Positions 1 to 8,000 of a stretch of 13,828 nt of DNA are shown here, piece by piece (position 1 is the stretch's first letter; each line of letters begins with the position of its first letter). Origin of the DNA: an uncultured Clostridia bacterium (GTDB taxonomy: Bacteria; Bacillota; Clostridia; TANB77; CAG-508); NCBI GenBank assembly GCA_947632745.1, contig CANRQH010000028.1, positions 1 through 13,828 of the forward strand. Reading direction: 5' to 3'. The notes beneath the pieces were generated by a model that saw only the letters and a list, made by a program, of their open reading frames with translations, did no database searches and was not told the DNA's origin. The translations under genes were made by a program, and so were the position numbers.

Positions 1-56
1 AGACTTTACCAGATGGGATTCTCACCCATTATATATTAAATGCCGAACAGGCGCAC
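1..56 (-). mobile_element. 5' end of a putative group II intron (runs off the window)
   Basis: Read on the minus strand from position 56, the sequence begins GTGCGCC, the usual start of bacterial group II introns (consensus GTGYG). Some 30 bases on comes a short hairpin with arms ATGGG and CCCAT enclosing a TGAGAAT loop, like the GGGTG..AGTCCC stem found near the 5' end of many of these introns. The boundary falls inside an open reading frame with a good ribosome binding site and promoter, as expected for an insertion in the sense direction. Only 56 bases are visible, so the reverse transcriptase ORF, domain V and the 3' splice site cannot be checked. The class is not determined. Confidence 0.68.
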
Positions 57-136
57 TGTGTGTGTACAGCCTCAAGGTTTTCCGCTTGTACTGATTTTAA
101 AAATTCTATTTGTTCTACTTTTTGTTTATTTGTCAT
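57..136 (-). CDS. 5' exon of a small gene interrupted by the putative intron
   Basis: The ATG at 136-134 is preceded at 8 bases by a GGAGG ribosome binding site (144-148) and by a strong promoter. The frame reads MTNKQKVEQIEFLKSVQAEN and then LEAVHT, up to the intron boundary at 57/56. It would continue for nine more codons and stop at TAA (29-31) if the intron were not spliced, giving a 35-residue peptide. I do not recognise the protein. It is charged and helical-looking at its N-terminus. The rest should resume after the 3' end of the intron, outside the window. The alternative is a genuine 35-residue ORF without an intron, which I consider less likely. Confidence 0.5.
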
Positions 137-170
137 TTGTTTTCCTCCAATTATTTTTATTTTCGTTTTT

Positions 171-199
171 ATATTATTATAAAATTTACTTTTTGTCAA
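171..199 (-). promoter_or_regulatory. Sigma-A promoter of the intron-split gene
   Basis: On the minus strand a perfect -35 TTGACA (199-194) is followed after 17 bases by TAATAT (176-171). The -10 box lies about 35 bases before the start codon. It is the only plausible promoter between the guanine deaminase stop and this gene. Confidence 0.7.
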
Positions 200-218
200 T
201 TTATTATTGAAACTTTTT

Positions 219-677
219 CTAATAAATTGTTCCCTTATCTTCTTGATACTTTTGCATTGTTTTTATGCACTCATCTCTATCTATTTGCTTAAGATTTATC
301 ATATTATTATTACCTTTTATAAATTCATAAATATCATTATCTCTAAACCCAATATCTGCAGCATCGTTTTTGGTACATCCAAAATATACCTCCTTAATAT
401 TTGCCCAAATTATAGCAGACAAACACATAGGACATGGTTCACATGAAGTATATAAAATACATTTAGATAAATCGTTAGTATTTAACGCTTTACAAGCTTC
501 ACGAATTGCAACAATTTCGGCATGAGCTGTTGGATCTTTATTTATTAAAACTTTATTATTTCCATTTGCAATAATTTTTCCTTCTTTATTAACTATTACC
601 GCTCCAAATGGTCCTCCCTCTTTATTTGCTATTCCTTTATCTGCATTTTCTTTTGCTTTTTTCATATATTCATTCAT
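219..677 (-). CDS. guaD: Guanine deaminase (cytidine deaminase fold)
   Basis: A 152-residue zinc-dependent deaminase that converts guanine to xanthine and ammonia in the cytosol (purine salvage). The zinc and catalytic motifs are visible: H52-A-E54 and P81-C82-P-M-C85. The flanking GGPFGAVIV (21-29), the YTSCEPCPMC context and the DAADIGF segment (about 105-111) match Bacillus GuaD better than the related tRNA adenosine deaminase TadA, which lacks them. Length is close to the roughly 156 residues of Bacillus subtilis GuaD. The ATG at 677 has a GGGAGGGG ribosome binding site (685-692) and its own promoter. It follows the IMP dehydrogenase gene, separated by a terminator, so the two guanine-pathway genes are neighbours but are probably transcribed separately. 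Confidence 0.9.
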   Translation of the reverse strand: MNEYMKKAKENADKGIANKEGGPFGAVIVNKEGKIIANGNNKVLINKDPTAHAEIVAIREACKALNTNDLSKCILYTSCEPCPMCLSAIIWANIKEVYFGCTKNDAADIGFRDNDIYEFIKGNNNMINLKQIDRDECIKTMQKYQEDKGTIY

Positions 678-699
678 AATACTTCCCCTCCCTTTTTAT

Positions 700-729
700 A
701 TTCTATCATAAATTATTGAATTTTTGCAA
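700..729 (-). promoter_or_regulatory. Probable promoter of guanine deaminase
   Basis: The minus strand shows TTGCAA (729-724), an 18-base spacer and TAGAAT (705-700), just downstream of the guaB terminator. The -35 matches at 4 of 6 bases and the -10 at 5 of 6. Confidence 0.5.
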
Positions 730-730
730 T

Positions 731-773
731 AAAAAAAGATGAATTTGTATTTATTTTACAATTCATCTTTTTT
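731..773 (-). terminator. Rho-independent terminator after guaB
   Basis: Arms of about 17 bases (AAAAAAGATGAATTGTA against its complement with one bulged base) enclose an A/T loop and end in seven T on the minus strand, four bases after the guaB stop codon. The hairpin is also T-rich on the plus strand, so it could work in both directions. Confidence 0.85.
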
Positions 774-777
774 AATT

Positions 778-2280
778 TTAATCGTTTGTTTCAACTTCTT
801 TTAAAATTACATCATGAGCACTTCCCTCTTTTATACTAACATTTGATACCATTGTTAAGCGTGCTTTCTCATGAAATTCTGGTAATGTTATAGAGCCACA
901 GTTACACATTGTAGATTTAATTTTGCTAACTGTAATAGCTAGGTTTTCTTTTAATTGTCCTGCATATGGAATAAATGCATCAACACCTTCTTCAAAAGAT
1001 AATTTCTTTTCTCCTCCCATATCATATCTTTGCCAGTTTCTAGCTCTATTTGTGCCTTCTCCCCAGTACTCTTTTAAAAATGTTCCATTTCTTTTTATTT
1101 TACGGCTTGGACTTTCATCAAATCTTGCAAAATATCTTCCCATCATTACAAAGTCTGCTCCCATTGCTAATGCTAAAGTAATATGATAATCATGTACAAT
1201 TCCACCATCTGAACAAATTGGAATATATATACCTGTTCTTTCTAAATATTCGTCTCTTGCTTCTACTACATCCATTAACGCACTTGCTTGTCCACGTCCA
1301 ATTCCTTTTGTTTCACGTGTTGTACATATTGAGCCTCCACCAACACCAACTTTTATAAAATCTGCTCCAGCTTCTGCTAAGTAATAGAATCCTTCTTTAT
1401 CTACAACATTTCCGGCTCCAATTTTTACGTCATCCCCATAGTGTTTACGAACCCATTCTATTGTATTTTTTTGCCATACTGAATATCCATCTGATGAATC
1501 CATACATAATATGTCTGCTCCTGCTTCAATTAATGCTGGAATTCTTTGTTCATAATCTCTTGTGTTTATACCTGCTCCAACAACATACCTTTTTTTATCA
1601 TCTAATAATGAATTAGGATTATTTTTATCATTTTCATAGTCTTTTCTAAATACTAAATTTTTTAGATTTCCTTCTTCTGTTAGTATTGGTAAACAACTTA
1701 TTTTGTTTTCCCAAATAATGTCGTTTGCTTCTGATAAGGTAATTCCAACTTTAGCACTAACTACTTTTTCTTTTGGAACCATGTATTTGTCTACTGTTTC
1801 GCTTAAATCTACTCTTGAAATTCTATAGTCTTTATCTGTAACAAGTCCTAAAAATTTTCCGTTTGTAGTTCCATCATCTGTTACCATTACTGTTGAGTGC
1901 CCTGTTTGTTCTATTAGTTCTAATAATTCTTTTATTGTAGTTTTAGGTGTTACATTTGAATCACTTTTTATAAATCCTGCTTTGTGCTTTTTTACTCCTC
2001 TAACCATTTCAGCTTGTGATTCAATTTCTTGTGAGCCATAAATAAAAGCACATCCTCCTTCTCTTGCTAAGGCAATTCCCATTCTTTTTCCAGAAACAGC
2101 TTTCATTATAGCTGAAACCATAGGAACATTTGCCTCATATTTTGGAGTTTCTCCTTTTTTAAATTTTACAAGTGGTGTTTTTAGTGATACTTTACTTGGT
2201 ATACATCTTTCGTCAGTTAAATTAGGTAATAATAAAAATTCGTTAAAAGTTCTTGAAATATCTGATAAAATTTTTGCCAT
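778..2280 (-). CDS. guaB: IMP dehydrogenase, Tritrichomonas foetus-like type
   Basis: A 500-residue NAD-dependent enzyme that oxidises IMP to XMP, the committed step of guanine nucleotide synthesis. It has a TIM-barrel core with a CBS-pair (Bateman) insert at about residues 105-220. The catalytic cysteine is C319 in GGGSICTTRE, the mobile flap carries R418-Y419 (NWQRYD), and SDGG (357-360) binds IMP. From memory, the N-terminus (TFNEFLLLPN..IPSKVSLKTPLV) and much of the body follow the Tritrichomonas foetus enzyme far more closely than Bacillus GuaB. Key residues fall at the same numbers: K310, C319, R418, Y419 and E431. The parasite enzyme is known for poor mycophenolic acid sensitivity linked to positions 310 and 431, so the same is inferred here. 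The ATG at 2280 has an AAAGGAGA ribosome binding site, a promoter at 2384-2355 and a terminator right after the stop. Single-gene unit. Confidence 0.95.
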   Translation of the reverse strand: MAKILSDISRTFNEFLLLPNLTDERCIPSKVSLKTPLVKFKKGETPKYEANVPMVSAIMKAVSGKRMGIALAREGGCAFIYGSQEIESQAEMVRGVKKHKAGFIKSDSNVTPKTTIKELLELIEQTGHSTVMVTDDGTTNGKFLGLVTDKDYRISRVDLSETVDKYMVPKEKVVSAKVGITLSEANDIIWENKISCLPILTEEGNLKNLVFRKDYENDKNNPNSLLDDKKRYVVGAGINTRDYEQRIPALIEAGADILCMDSSDGYSVWQKNTIEWVRKHYGDDVKIGAGNVVDKEGFYYLAEAGADFIKVGVGGGSICTTRETKGIGRGQASALMDVVEARDEYLERTGIYIPICSDGGIVHDYHITLALAMGADFVMMGRYFARFDESPSRKIKRNGTFLKEYWGEGTNRARNWQRYDMGGEKKLSFEEGVDAFIPYAGQLKENLAITVSKIKSTMCNCGSITLPEFHEKARLTMVSNVSIKEGSAHDVILKEVETND

Positions 2281-2354
2281 ATTCTTTTCTCCTTTTCTTT
2301 AAAATTTAATTATTTCTTTTTAGTACAATAACATCTCTTTATAAGTTATTTAGT

Positions 2355-2384
2355 ATTATATTATAAATTGTTATGCTAAGTCAA
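2355..2384 (-). promoter_or_regulatory. Sigma-A promoter of guaB
   Basis: The minus strand has TTGACT (2384-2379), an 18-base spacer and a perfect TATAAT (2360-2355). The leader to the guaB start is about 70 bases. I see no purine riboswitch in it. Confidence 0.7.
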
Positions 2385-2439
2385 CTAATTTTTCTATTTT
2401 TTCTATATATTCGTCATTATTTTCATTAATGTTATACAT
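2371..2439 (-). pseudogene. Possible C-terminal remnant of a U32-family gene
   Basis: In a different frame and overlapping the end of the preceding U32-like ORF by a few bases, an ATG-initiated frame encodes 22 residues ending YIEKIEKLVDLA before TAA. Peptidase U32-like proteins of this type often end in a similar short helix, and the neighbouring C-terminal U32 part ends in comparable residues (about 225-248). The short frame may be what is left after a large internal deletion. It is brief and also contains the guaB -35 box, so chance is possible. Confidence 0.25.
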
Positions 2440-2980
2440 TTGTATTTATGTGAATACAATTTATATCAAAATTTTCTTTTATATATTTCATTTTTTCTTT
2501 ATCTGTAGATAGCTTTAAATCTAATTTAACACCATCTGCTTTTATATTTTCTATATATCTGCATATTTTTTGAACATTTATTATATCACTATATTCTGAT
2601 ATAATTATTTTTATATTACTATATCTTCTTTTAACATAATTAAAAAGGAAGTTATTTGTAATTGTAATATAGTCTATATTATATTGAAAAAGTTTATCTA
2701 AAATTTCAAAAATTTCTTTTCCTATTTTGGTAAATTCTTTATTTCCAAAACAATATGTATCTAACATTATGTTTATTTTATAATTTTTTTTCTTAAACTC
2801 TATAATTTTATTAATACTTTCTTCAATATCTAAATACATTGATTCATTTATATTCATTGAAGGTAATTGCTTAATATACATATTTAAAACTATGTTATTT
2901 TCATTATTCAAATTAGAAGTTAATTCATCTAATTTATTTATAAAACTATGATTTGGGATAAAATCAATAAAATAATTCAT
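2432..2980 (-). CDS. Peptidase U32-like protein, N-terminal part only
   Basis: This ORF of about 182 residues resembles the N-terminal half of the TIM-barrel domain of U32-type proteins (COG0826). It shows the pattern of a strand followed by LDTYCFGNKEFTKIG, then DYITITNNFLFNYVKRRY, then a strand and ADGVKLD. It stops just before the cysteine-bearing region these proteins normally have, so about half is missing. I chose the ATG at 2980 because AGAAAGGA lies 12 bases upstream; the ATG at 2992 directly abuts that site and cannot use it. It lies downstream of the ORF carrying the complementary C-terminal part, with the order reversed from a normal gene. The overlapping segments of the two ORFs are quite different, so they probably derive from two diverged tandem paralogues. 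May be a pseudogene. Confidence 0.55.
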   Translation of the reverse strand: MNYFIDFIPNHSFINKLDELTSNLNNENNIVLNMYIKQLPSMNINESMYLDIEESINKIIEFKKKNYKINIMLDTYCFGNKEFTKIGKEIFEILDKLFQYNIDYITITNNFLFNYVKRRYSNIKIIISEYSDIINVQKICRYIENIKADGVKLDLKLSTDKEKMKYIKENFDINCIHINTNV

Positions 2981-3018
2981 AACAACATCCATTCCTTTCT
3001 TGTTTTTATACGGTAAAT

Positions 3019-3765
3019 TTAATCATTTTCTTCTTTAACTATATCTATAATTTTTTCTTTTATAAAGTCTAAATTATATGCAACATTGTCTGCATTTTCT
3101 TTAGAAACTGTTACTGCTTTTTTTGCTATTTCTTCACAGTACCTACAATTATCACATTTTATGTTTCTACAATCTACCCTGTTTTTAACAAAATGTTCTA
3201 AAAAGTGTTCTTTTTCTAATATTGTGTTATCTATATATGGTTTTAAATCCCAATATTTTCTTAAATTTTGTATATTATCACTCTTTATATCTTTTTCTGT
3301 TATTTTAGGTGTTTTTTCTACATCTTTTTCAAATGTATCAAATGAACATAATATATCACTAAGGTTTCCTGGATAAGATTCATTAATATAAGCTTCTATA
3401 GCATTAATTAGCCATTTGGTTTCTTTTAATCTGTCTATTATTTTTAATTTTGTAAATCCAATATCTTCATAGTAATGTACGTCTTCTGGTCTTATCCACA
3501 TACCTTTTATCATTTCATTTGGATCTTGTGCTGCTCTTTGTTTGCAATTAAAGCGACAATAACTAAAATATTTTAGAGGATTATTATATGTGTTTTGAGA
3601 GTCATGCCCTTCTAATTGAAAATGGTATGTTGCCCAAGGGCAATTAAATATGTACCCATCATTTGCAATTAGTTGAAACCCAATTTTACTATTTTTCTTA
3701 ATTCTTTCTAGTTCAGGGAAATTTCTATATATGTTGTAATCAAGCGTTATTTCATTATAAAGCAA
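3019..3765 (-). CDS. Peptidase U32-like protein, C-terminal part, N-terminus missing
   Basis: This 248-residue ORF matches the C-terminal two thirds of U32-type proteins. It begins at a strand (NEITLD) that normally lies near residue 150. NCPWATYH (41-48), YCRFNC (69-74), WIRPEDVHYYEDIGFTKLKI (90-109) and a cysteine cluster, C199, C204, C207 and C210, then follow. Such cysteines may hold an iron-sulphur cluster in U32 relatives (UbiU/UbiV), which is family knowledge. The only start available is a TTG at 3765. A TAA sits directly before it in frame, no ribosome binding site is visible, and the upstream HAD gene's terminator ends two bases away. Poor translation signals plus the missing barrel half point to a decayed gene. 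It shows no frameshift, so a functional split protein cannot be excluded. Confidence 0.6.
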   Translation of the reverse strand: MLYNEITLDYNIYRNFPELERIKKNSKIGFQLIANDGYIFNCPWATYHFQLEGHDSQNTYNNPLKYFSYCRFNCKQRAAQDPNEMIKGMWIRPEDVHYYEDIGFTKLKIIDRLKETKWLINAIEAYINESYPGNLSDILCSFDTFEKDVEKTPKITEKDIKSDNIQNLRKYWDLKPYIDNTILEKEHFLEHFVKNRVDCRNIKCDNCRYCEEIAKKAVTVSKENADNVAYNLDFIKEKIIDIVKEEND

Positions 3766-3767
3766 TT

Positions 3768-3796
3768 AAAAGAAGAAGTGATTAACTTCTTCTTTT
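3768..3796 (-). terminator. Terminator hairpin after the HAD gene
   Basis: A perfect 12-bp inverted repeat (AAAAGAAGAAGT and its complement) with a 5-base loop lies six bases after the HAD stop. On the minus strand it ends in TTTT and on the plus strand it is followed by a T-rich stretch, so it may act in both directions. Confidence 0.7.
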
Positions 3797-3801
3797 GTAT
3801 T

Positions 3802-4464
3802 TTATTTTTTTATTTTTATGATTTCACTTAATTTTGTAAAATCATCTATAACAGAAGTTGGATTTGCATTTATTAAATTTTCTGTTTTATCATATCCATA
3901 TGTAACTGCTACTGTATCTATTCCAGCATTTTTTCCTGTAATTATATCGCTTTTGCTGTCTCCAACAATTACAGCGTCTTCTTTGGATATTTTTAACTTA
4001 TCCATTATATAGTTTACTATTTCAGGGTCAGGTTTATGCTTAAAATTGCTTTCTTCTGTACCTAAAACATAGTCAAATCCTTCTAAATTAAAAGCTGATA
4101 CCATTTTGTCTAGTATTCTTTTTGGCTTGCTTGAAGCAACAGCCATATAAAATCCATCTTTTTTGAATTTATCTATAGTTTCTTTTACACCTTCAAAAAG
4201 CACTGTTGCATCGGCAAAATGCTCTTCGTCTATATAGTATTTTTTGTATGCTTTTTCATATTCTGCTGATAAATGCTTTTTTTCATCTGGTAATACTTTT
4301 TCAAACATAGCTCCTAAAGGCATTCCTGCTAATGTTTGAAATTGCTCCTTTGTTATTTCAAATCCTGCCATTGTTTTTAAAGTGTGATTAAATGATACAT
4401 ATACATCTCTTTCGCTATCCCATACTGTTCCATCTACATCAAATATTATAAGTTTTTTTTCCAT
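3802..4464 (-). CDS. HAD-family hydrolase (phosphoglycolate phosphatase-like)
   Basis: A 220-residue haloacid dehalogenase-fold phosphatase, probably acting on a small phosphorylated metabolite in the cytosol. Motif I is FDVDGT with nucleophile D9 and acid D11. Motif II is S111/S112 in VASSK, motif III K144 in KHKPDP, and motif IV G168-D169-S-K-S-D173. A helical cap lies at about residues 15-85, as in the Gph/PgmB subfamily, and length is typical. Substrate cannot be read from sequence. The ATG at 4464 has a GAAAGGAATT ribosome binding site and its own promoter at 4584-4555. A strong hairpin follows the stop, so this is a single-gene unit. Confidence 0.88.
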   Translation of the reverse strand: MEKKLIIFDVDGTVWDSERDVYVSFNHTLKTMAGFEITKEQFQTLAGMPLGAMFEKVLPDEKKHLSAEYEKAYKKYYIDEEHFADATVLFEGVKETIDKFKKDGFYMAVASSKPKRILDKMVSAFNLEGFDYVLGTEESNFKHKPDPEIVNYIMDKLKISKEDAVIVGDSKSDIITGKNAGIDTVAVTYGYDKTENLINANPTSVIDDFTKLSEIIKIKK

Positions 4465-4554
4465 AATAACTCAATTCCTTTCTCACTTTGTCCACAAGAC
4501 ACATTGATTACAAAAATGTAATTGATTTTTTACCTTTGTTTCTAATTCGACATT

Positions 4555-4584
4555 ATTTTATCATTAATATCTAACTTATGTCAA
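4555..4584 (-). promoter_or_regulatory. Sigma-A promoter of the HAD gene
   Basis: The minus strand has a perfect TTGACA (4584-4579), an 18-base spacer and TAAAAT (4560-4555). The leader of about 90 bases contains a weak 6-bp A/T hairpin (ATTACA/TGTAAT, around 4507-4522) of doubtful meaning. Confidence 0.65.
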
Positions 4585-4626
4585 CTGTTTTTTGTTTTTA
4601 ATTCATAAATTTTTCGTCAATTCAAT

Positions 4627-5070
4627 TTAGCAAAAAAATTTTTTTAAAAATTTTTTTATTCTTGTAAAAATATTTTCTTTATATTGTATTAAATCTTTTT
4701 GTTCTATTTTACTTTCTTGTTTTATTGCATTTTTCTCTTTATTTTCAAATAATTTATCATAACTATATTTCTCATTTAAATCATTTTGATATTTATTTTC
4801 GTTTTGCATTAATGTTTGTTTTATTTTTTCTCTTTCAGATGATGTTTCACACCAATAATTATAATGTAAGACAGAAATATATGTTAATGCTTCTTTGCTT
4901 ATATTCTGTTTTGAAAGTGGAATATCATATCTATATTTTGGCAAATAATTTTCATCTCTTTTTTCAGTTATTTGAAAAAAAAGTTTTGATGGAATTTTAT
5001 CCATGTAGTCTTTTCCCATCATGTTTAATACTGCATAAATTTCCGAATAATTTTTACAACTAATTTGCAT
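4627..5070 (-). CDS. Small protein sharing the N-terminal domain of its 1196-residue neighbour
   Basis: This 147-residue protein is not assigned to a named family. Its first 90 or so residues (YSEIYAVLNMMGKDYMDKIP ... PLSKQNIS ... YWCETSSEREK) align through their length with residues 7-92 of the upstream 1196-residue protein. I recall similar short hypothetical proteins in low-GC gut Firmicutes. After this domain comes a charged, lysine- and glutamate-rich linker, then a basic amphipathic helix at the very C-terminus (IFTRIKKFLKKFFC), which could bind a membrane or a partner. There is no signal peptide. The ATG overlaps the end of the upstream gene by 11 bases, and its ribosome binding site (GAGGTGG) lies inside that gene, so translation is probably coupled. 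No clear terminator follows. Function unknown; the shared domain suggests the two proteins interact or compete for one partner. Confidence 0.85.
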   Translation of the reverse strand: MQISCKNYSEIYAVLNMMGKDYMDKIPSKLFFQITEKRDENYLPKYRYDIPLSKQNISKEALTYISVLHYNYWCETSSEREKIKQTLMQNENKYQNDLNEKYSYDKLFENKEKNAIKQESKIEQKDLIQYKENIFTRIKKFLKKFFC

Positions 5071-8000
5071 TTATTTCCACCTCACTTTTTTCTTTGTCTT
5101 TATTTTCTAATTTTATTGAAGTTGAAACTTGATTAAAATTACTTAGGTTAATTTCTTTTTCTTTATATGACTTATTTAAATTTGCATTTTTCATCGCCTT
5201 TTCATATTCGTCTATTTTTTCTTCATATTTAGCCATAATATTTTTCCAATCATATACATCTTTATCCTTTGCTTCTGTATATTTTTTTATTTCGGTTACT
5301 GCAATTTTTTTCATTGCTTTTATGCTTTCATAATATTCTTTTGGGTTCTCTATTTTAAATGTGTTAATTTTAGCTTCAATTTTGTTTAATATATCTTCTC
5401 TTTGCTCTGGTGTAAAATACTTTTCTTTTAGAGTTTCTTCACTAAAAGAATTACCTGTATAGTTATTTTGAAATTTTGTAATAATTTCAGTTAAACTTTG
5501 TGATAAATTTATTTTTTTCTCATTAGATTCTTTAAAATTCAAGAAATTTTCTAACTTCTCTTGAAGTTTCTCAGTTTCACTTATTAAAAATCTTTCTCTA
5601 TTTATAACTACAATTGGAACTCCTATATCACTTGCTGCTTTTTTTGTCATTCGCCATTTTTCATTATCTTTTTTGTCTTTTCCTTCCTCTAACCATATAA
5701 TACATTCTGGCGTTCTTTTTTGTAATTTTTCTTTTTTTTCATCATAATTTAATCTTTCAAATGTAAATTCATTATGTCCATGTCTTGTAGAAGCAATCAT
5801 TTCCTGTGGTAGCATAAATTTAGCTGGTAATCCTGTTTCACCATTAATTGCATCAAAATTTTTATTAGCTTCATTTGAATACATATCATATGGTGCTTGC
5901 AATAACATTCCATTTGTATTTAAATATCCGTAAATTACACCCTTAGGTCTTGCTACTGCAATAGAATCTTGTCCTATAAATGATTCACAATTTCCATGAT
6001 AATCTATGTTTGGAGTATTAATAGCTTCCATAAAATTTTCAGGTTCTACCCATAATGTATATGCTCCTTCTGAACGCACAAACATATTAAAATTGTCTTT
6101 TATTTCATATACTGATATTTCTTTTTTATTTCCATCTTTATCTATATAATATTCTTTTTTATCTAATAAATCTTCTTCTTTTAGTTTATACATACTCTCT
6201 TGATAGATTTCACTATATTTTTTGTTTAATTGTGCTTGTGCTTTACATATGTTCATATTTTGCCAAATATATGAACCTTTAAGTACTTCCTCTCTATGTT
6301 TTTCAAAAAAATTTATTGAATTTTTTTCAGCATTTTCTATATTAAAAAATTGCTTAATTAAATTTAGATATTCTTGTATGTCTTTTTCTGATTGATTATT
6401 ATTTATACCATTTCCATATCTTTTTATCAAAAATGAAGCATCATCTACACTAATTCCCAAAAATAGTTGAAAAAGAGCTTCTCTTATATTTCTTTTTTCT
6501 TCATCGTTATCCCCTTGTTTGTATTCTTTTCCCTCTAGGATTTTCATGCATTTTTTTCTTTTTATATCATTAAAATTTATTACATCTTGCGAATTTTTTA
6601 TTTCAAAAAATTTTCTTATTTTGTCTGTGTCTCTATTTATCAAAAATGCCATTATTGAGTCTATTCCATCACTCTTTAAATTGCTATTATCTATATTATC
6701 TATTATATCTTTATTTTTTTCAAAATTTTCTAATAATAAATTTAATGTCATTATCATATCATTATTATTTTTACAAGCATATTTCATTATCTCTTTTCTT
6801 ACTGGATTTTTTACACTTTGTAAAAATTTTTCTTGTGTATCCTCATAATTAGATATTTGTGCAACAGTATAAATAGAATAATAATCTACTATTTCTGGAT
6901 TTAGCATTTCTAATTTAATTTTATTTTTTACAGTCTCATTAATTTTTTCTATTTTTTTGTAATTTTCTATTATTTTGTTTACATCTTTAACATTTGGATA
7001 TATAACCTTAAAAACTTTTTCCAAAATTCCATCATTCAATTTTTCTTCAGTAGATTTCCTCCACACTTCTTCTATTACCTGCACATTTTCTTTATTTACT
7101 TCTATCATTCTATCTATATAATTTTTTCTTTCCTCTTGGGGTATACGTTCCCATAATTCGATTGCTCCATCTTTGTGCATTTCCATTGTTTCAAATAATA
7201 AATCAATATTTGGTAAACTAAACCCCCACTCACAACTATTCCATGCTTTTAAATATTCATCAGGGTATTTTTTTAATAAATTCATAAAAACATTTTTGCA
7301 TTTAATTTTAACCTCTGTTGGTTGTTGTACCCATATCCCCCAATGTTTTTTATTATTATAAATTGTTTTTTCTAAAATTGATTGATATTTATCTAAAAAA
7401 TCATCTGTTAAAAAATTTTCAATCATTTTTGTGTTAAGTTTCCACCATATCCAGCACATTTTTTGGGGATTTGCTTCTAACACTAAAAAAAATAAATCTG
7501 GATTCTCTTCTTTAATTTTTATGCATAATGAAGAATAATTAGAATATAAATTTTCCCTGTTTTTTGGGTCTTTTATTTGTTTAATAATAAATTCCTTATT
7601 CTCATATTGAATATTTGGATTTGTTCCATATAATATTAAATTTATTTTATTTGGATATCTTTCAAATAATTGTTTTAAATAATTGCTTTTTTCTCTTTGG
7701 AACTGTTCTCTAAATTCGATTCTCTCCCAAACATAAATTGCAATTTTTTCATTTTCAATCATATCATCAAAATTGTTTATGATAACATCTACAGAAGTTG
7801 CCCTAATAATATTGCTTGCTAAGTCCGGAAATTTTTCTAACATATAACTTATTTCATCAAAATTATTTTGTTGAAATTTACTATCATATTTGCACTCATT
7901 CCATAGTTGAATTATTATATTTCCATCTTTACATCCTCTTATTAAATCTTTTGCAATATTGTTTATTACATCACTATCAAGACAATCCAATATTTCTATC

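Noticed and set aside
29..136. Complete 35-residue ORF reading through the GTGCGCC boundary
   Set aside because: The group II intron-like start and hairpin explain the sequence after 57 better; kept only as an alternative.
207..446. Plus-strand ORF of 79 codons opposite guanine deaminase
   Set aside because: It is a shadow of a well-supported gene, rich in F/I/L from the A/T bias, with no ribosome binding site.
2281..2354. Purine riboswitch upstream of guaB
   Set aside because: The leader is only about 70 bases, almost all A/T, and lacks the paired loops of the purine aptamer.
2981..2992. Upstream ATG (MDVV) as the start of the N-terminal U32 ORF
   Set aside because: It directly abuts the AGAAAGGA site, leaving no spacing; the ATG at 2980 is better placed.
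4504..4530. Hairpin ATTACA/TGTAAT in the HAD leader as a riboswitch or terminator
   Set aside because: Only six A/T pairs and no known aptamer features; expected by chance in such A/T-rich sequence.
4627..4660. Long A and T runs at the end of the 147-residue gene as a terminator
   Set aside because: They lie before the stop codon and encode the basic helix KKFLKKFF; no G/C-containing stem is present.
6519..6852. Plus-strand hydrophobic ORFs that look like membrane proteins
   Set aside because: They are antisense to the K/E/N-rich 1196-residue gene; the antisense of such codons always reads as F/L/I/S, and no start signals are present.
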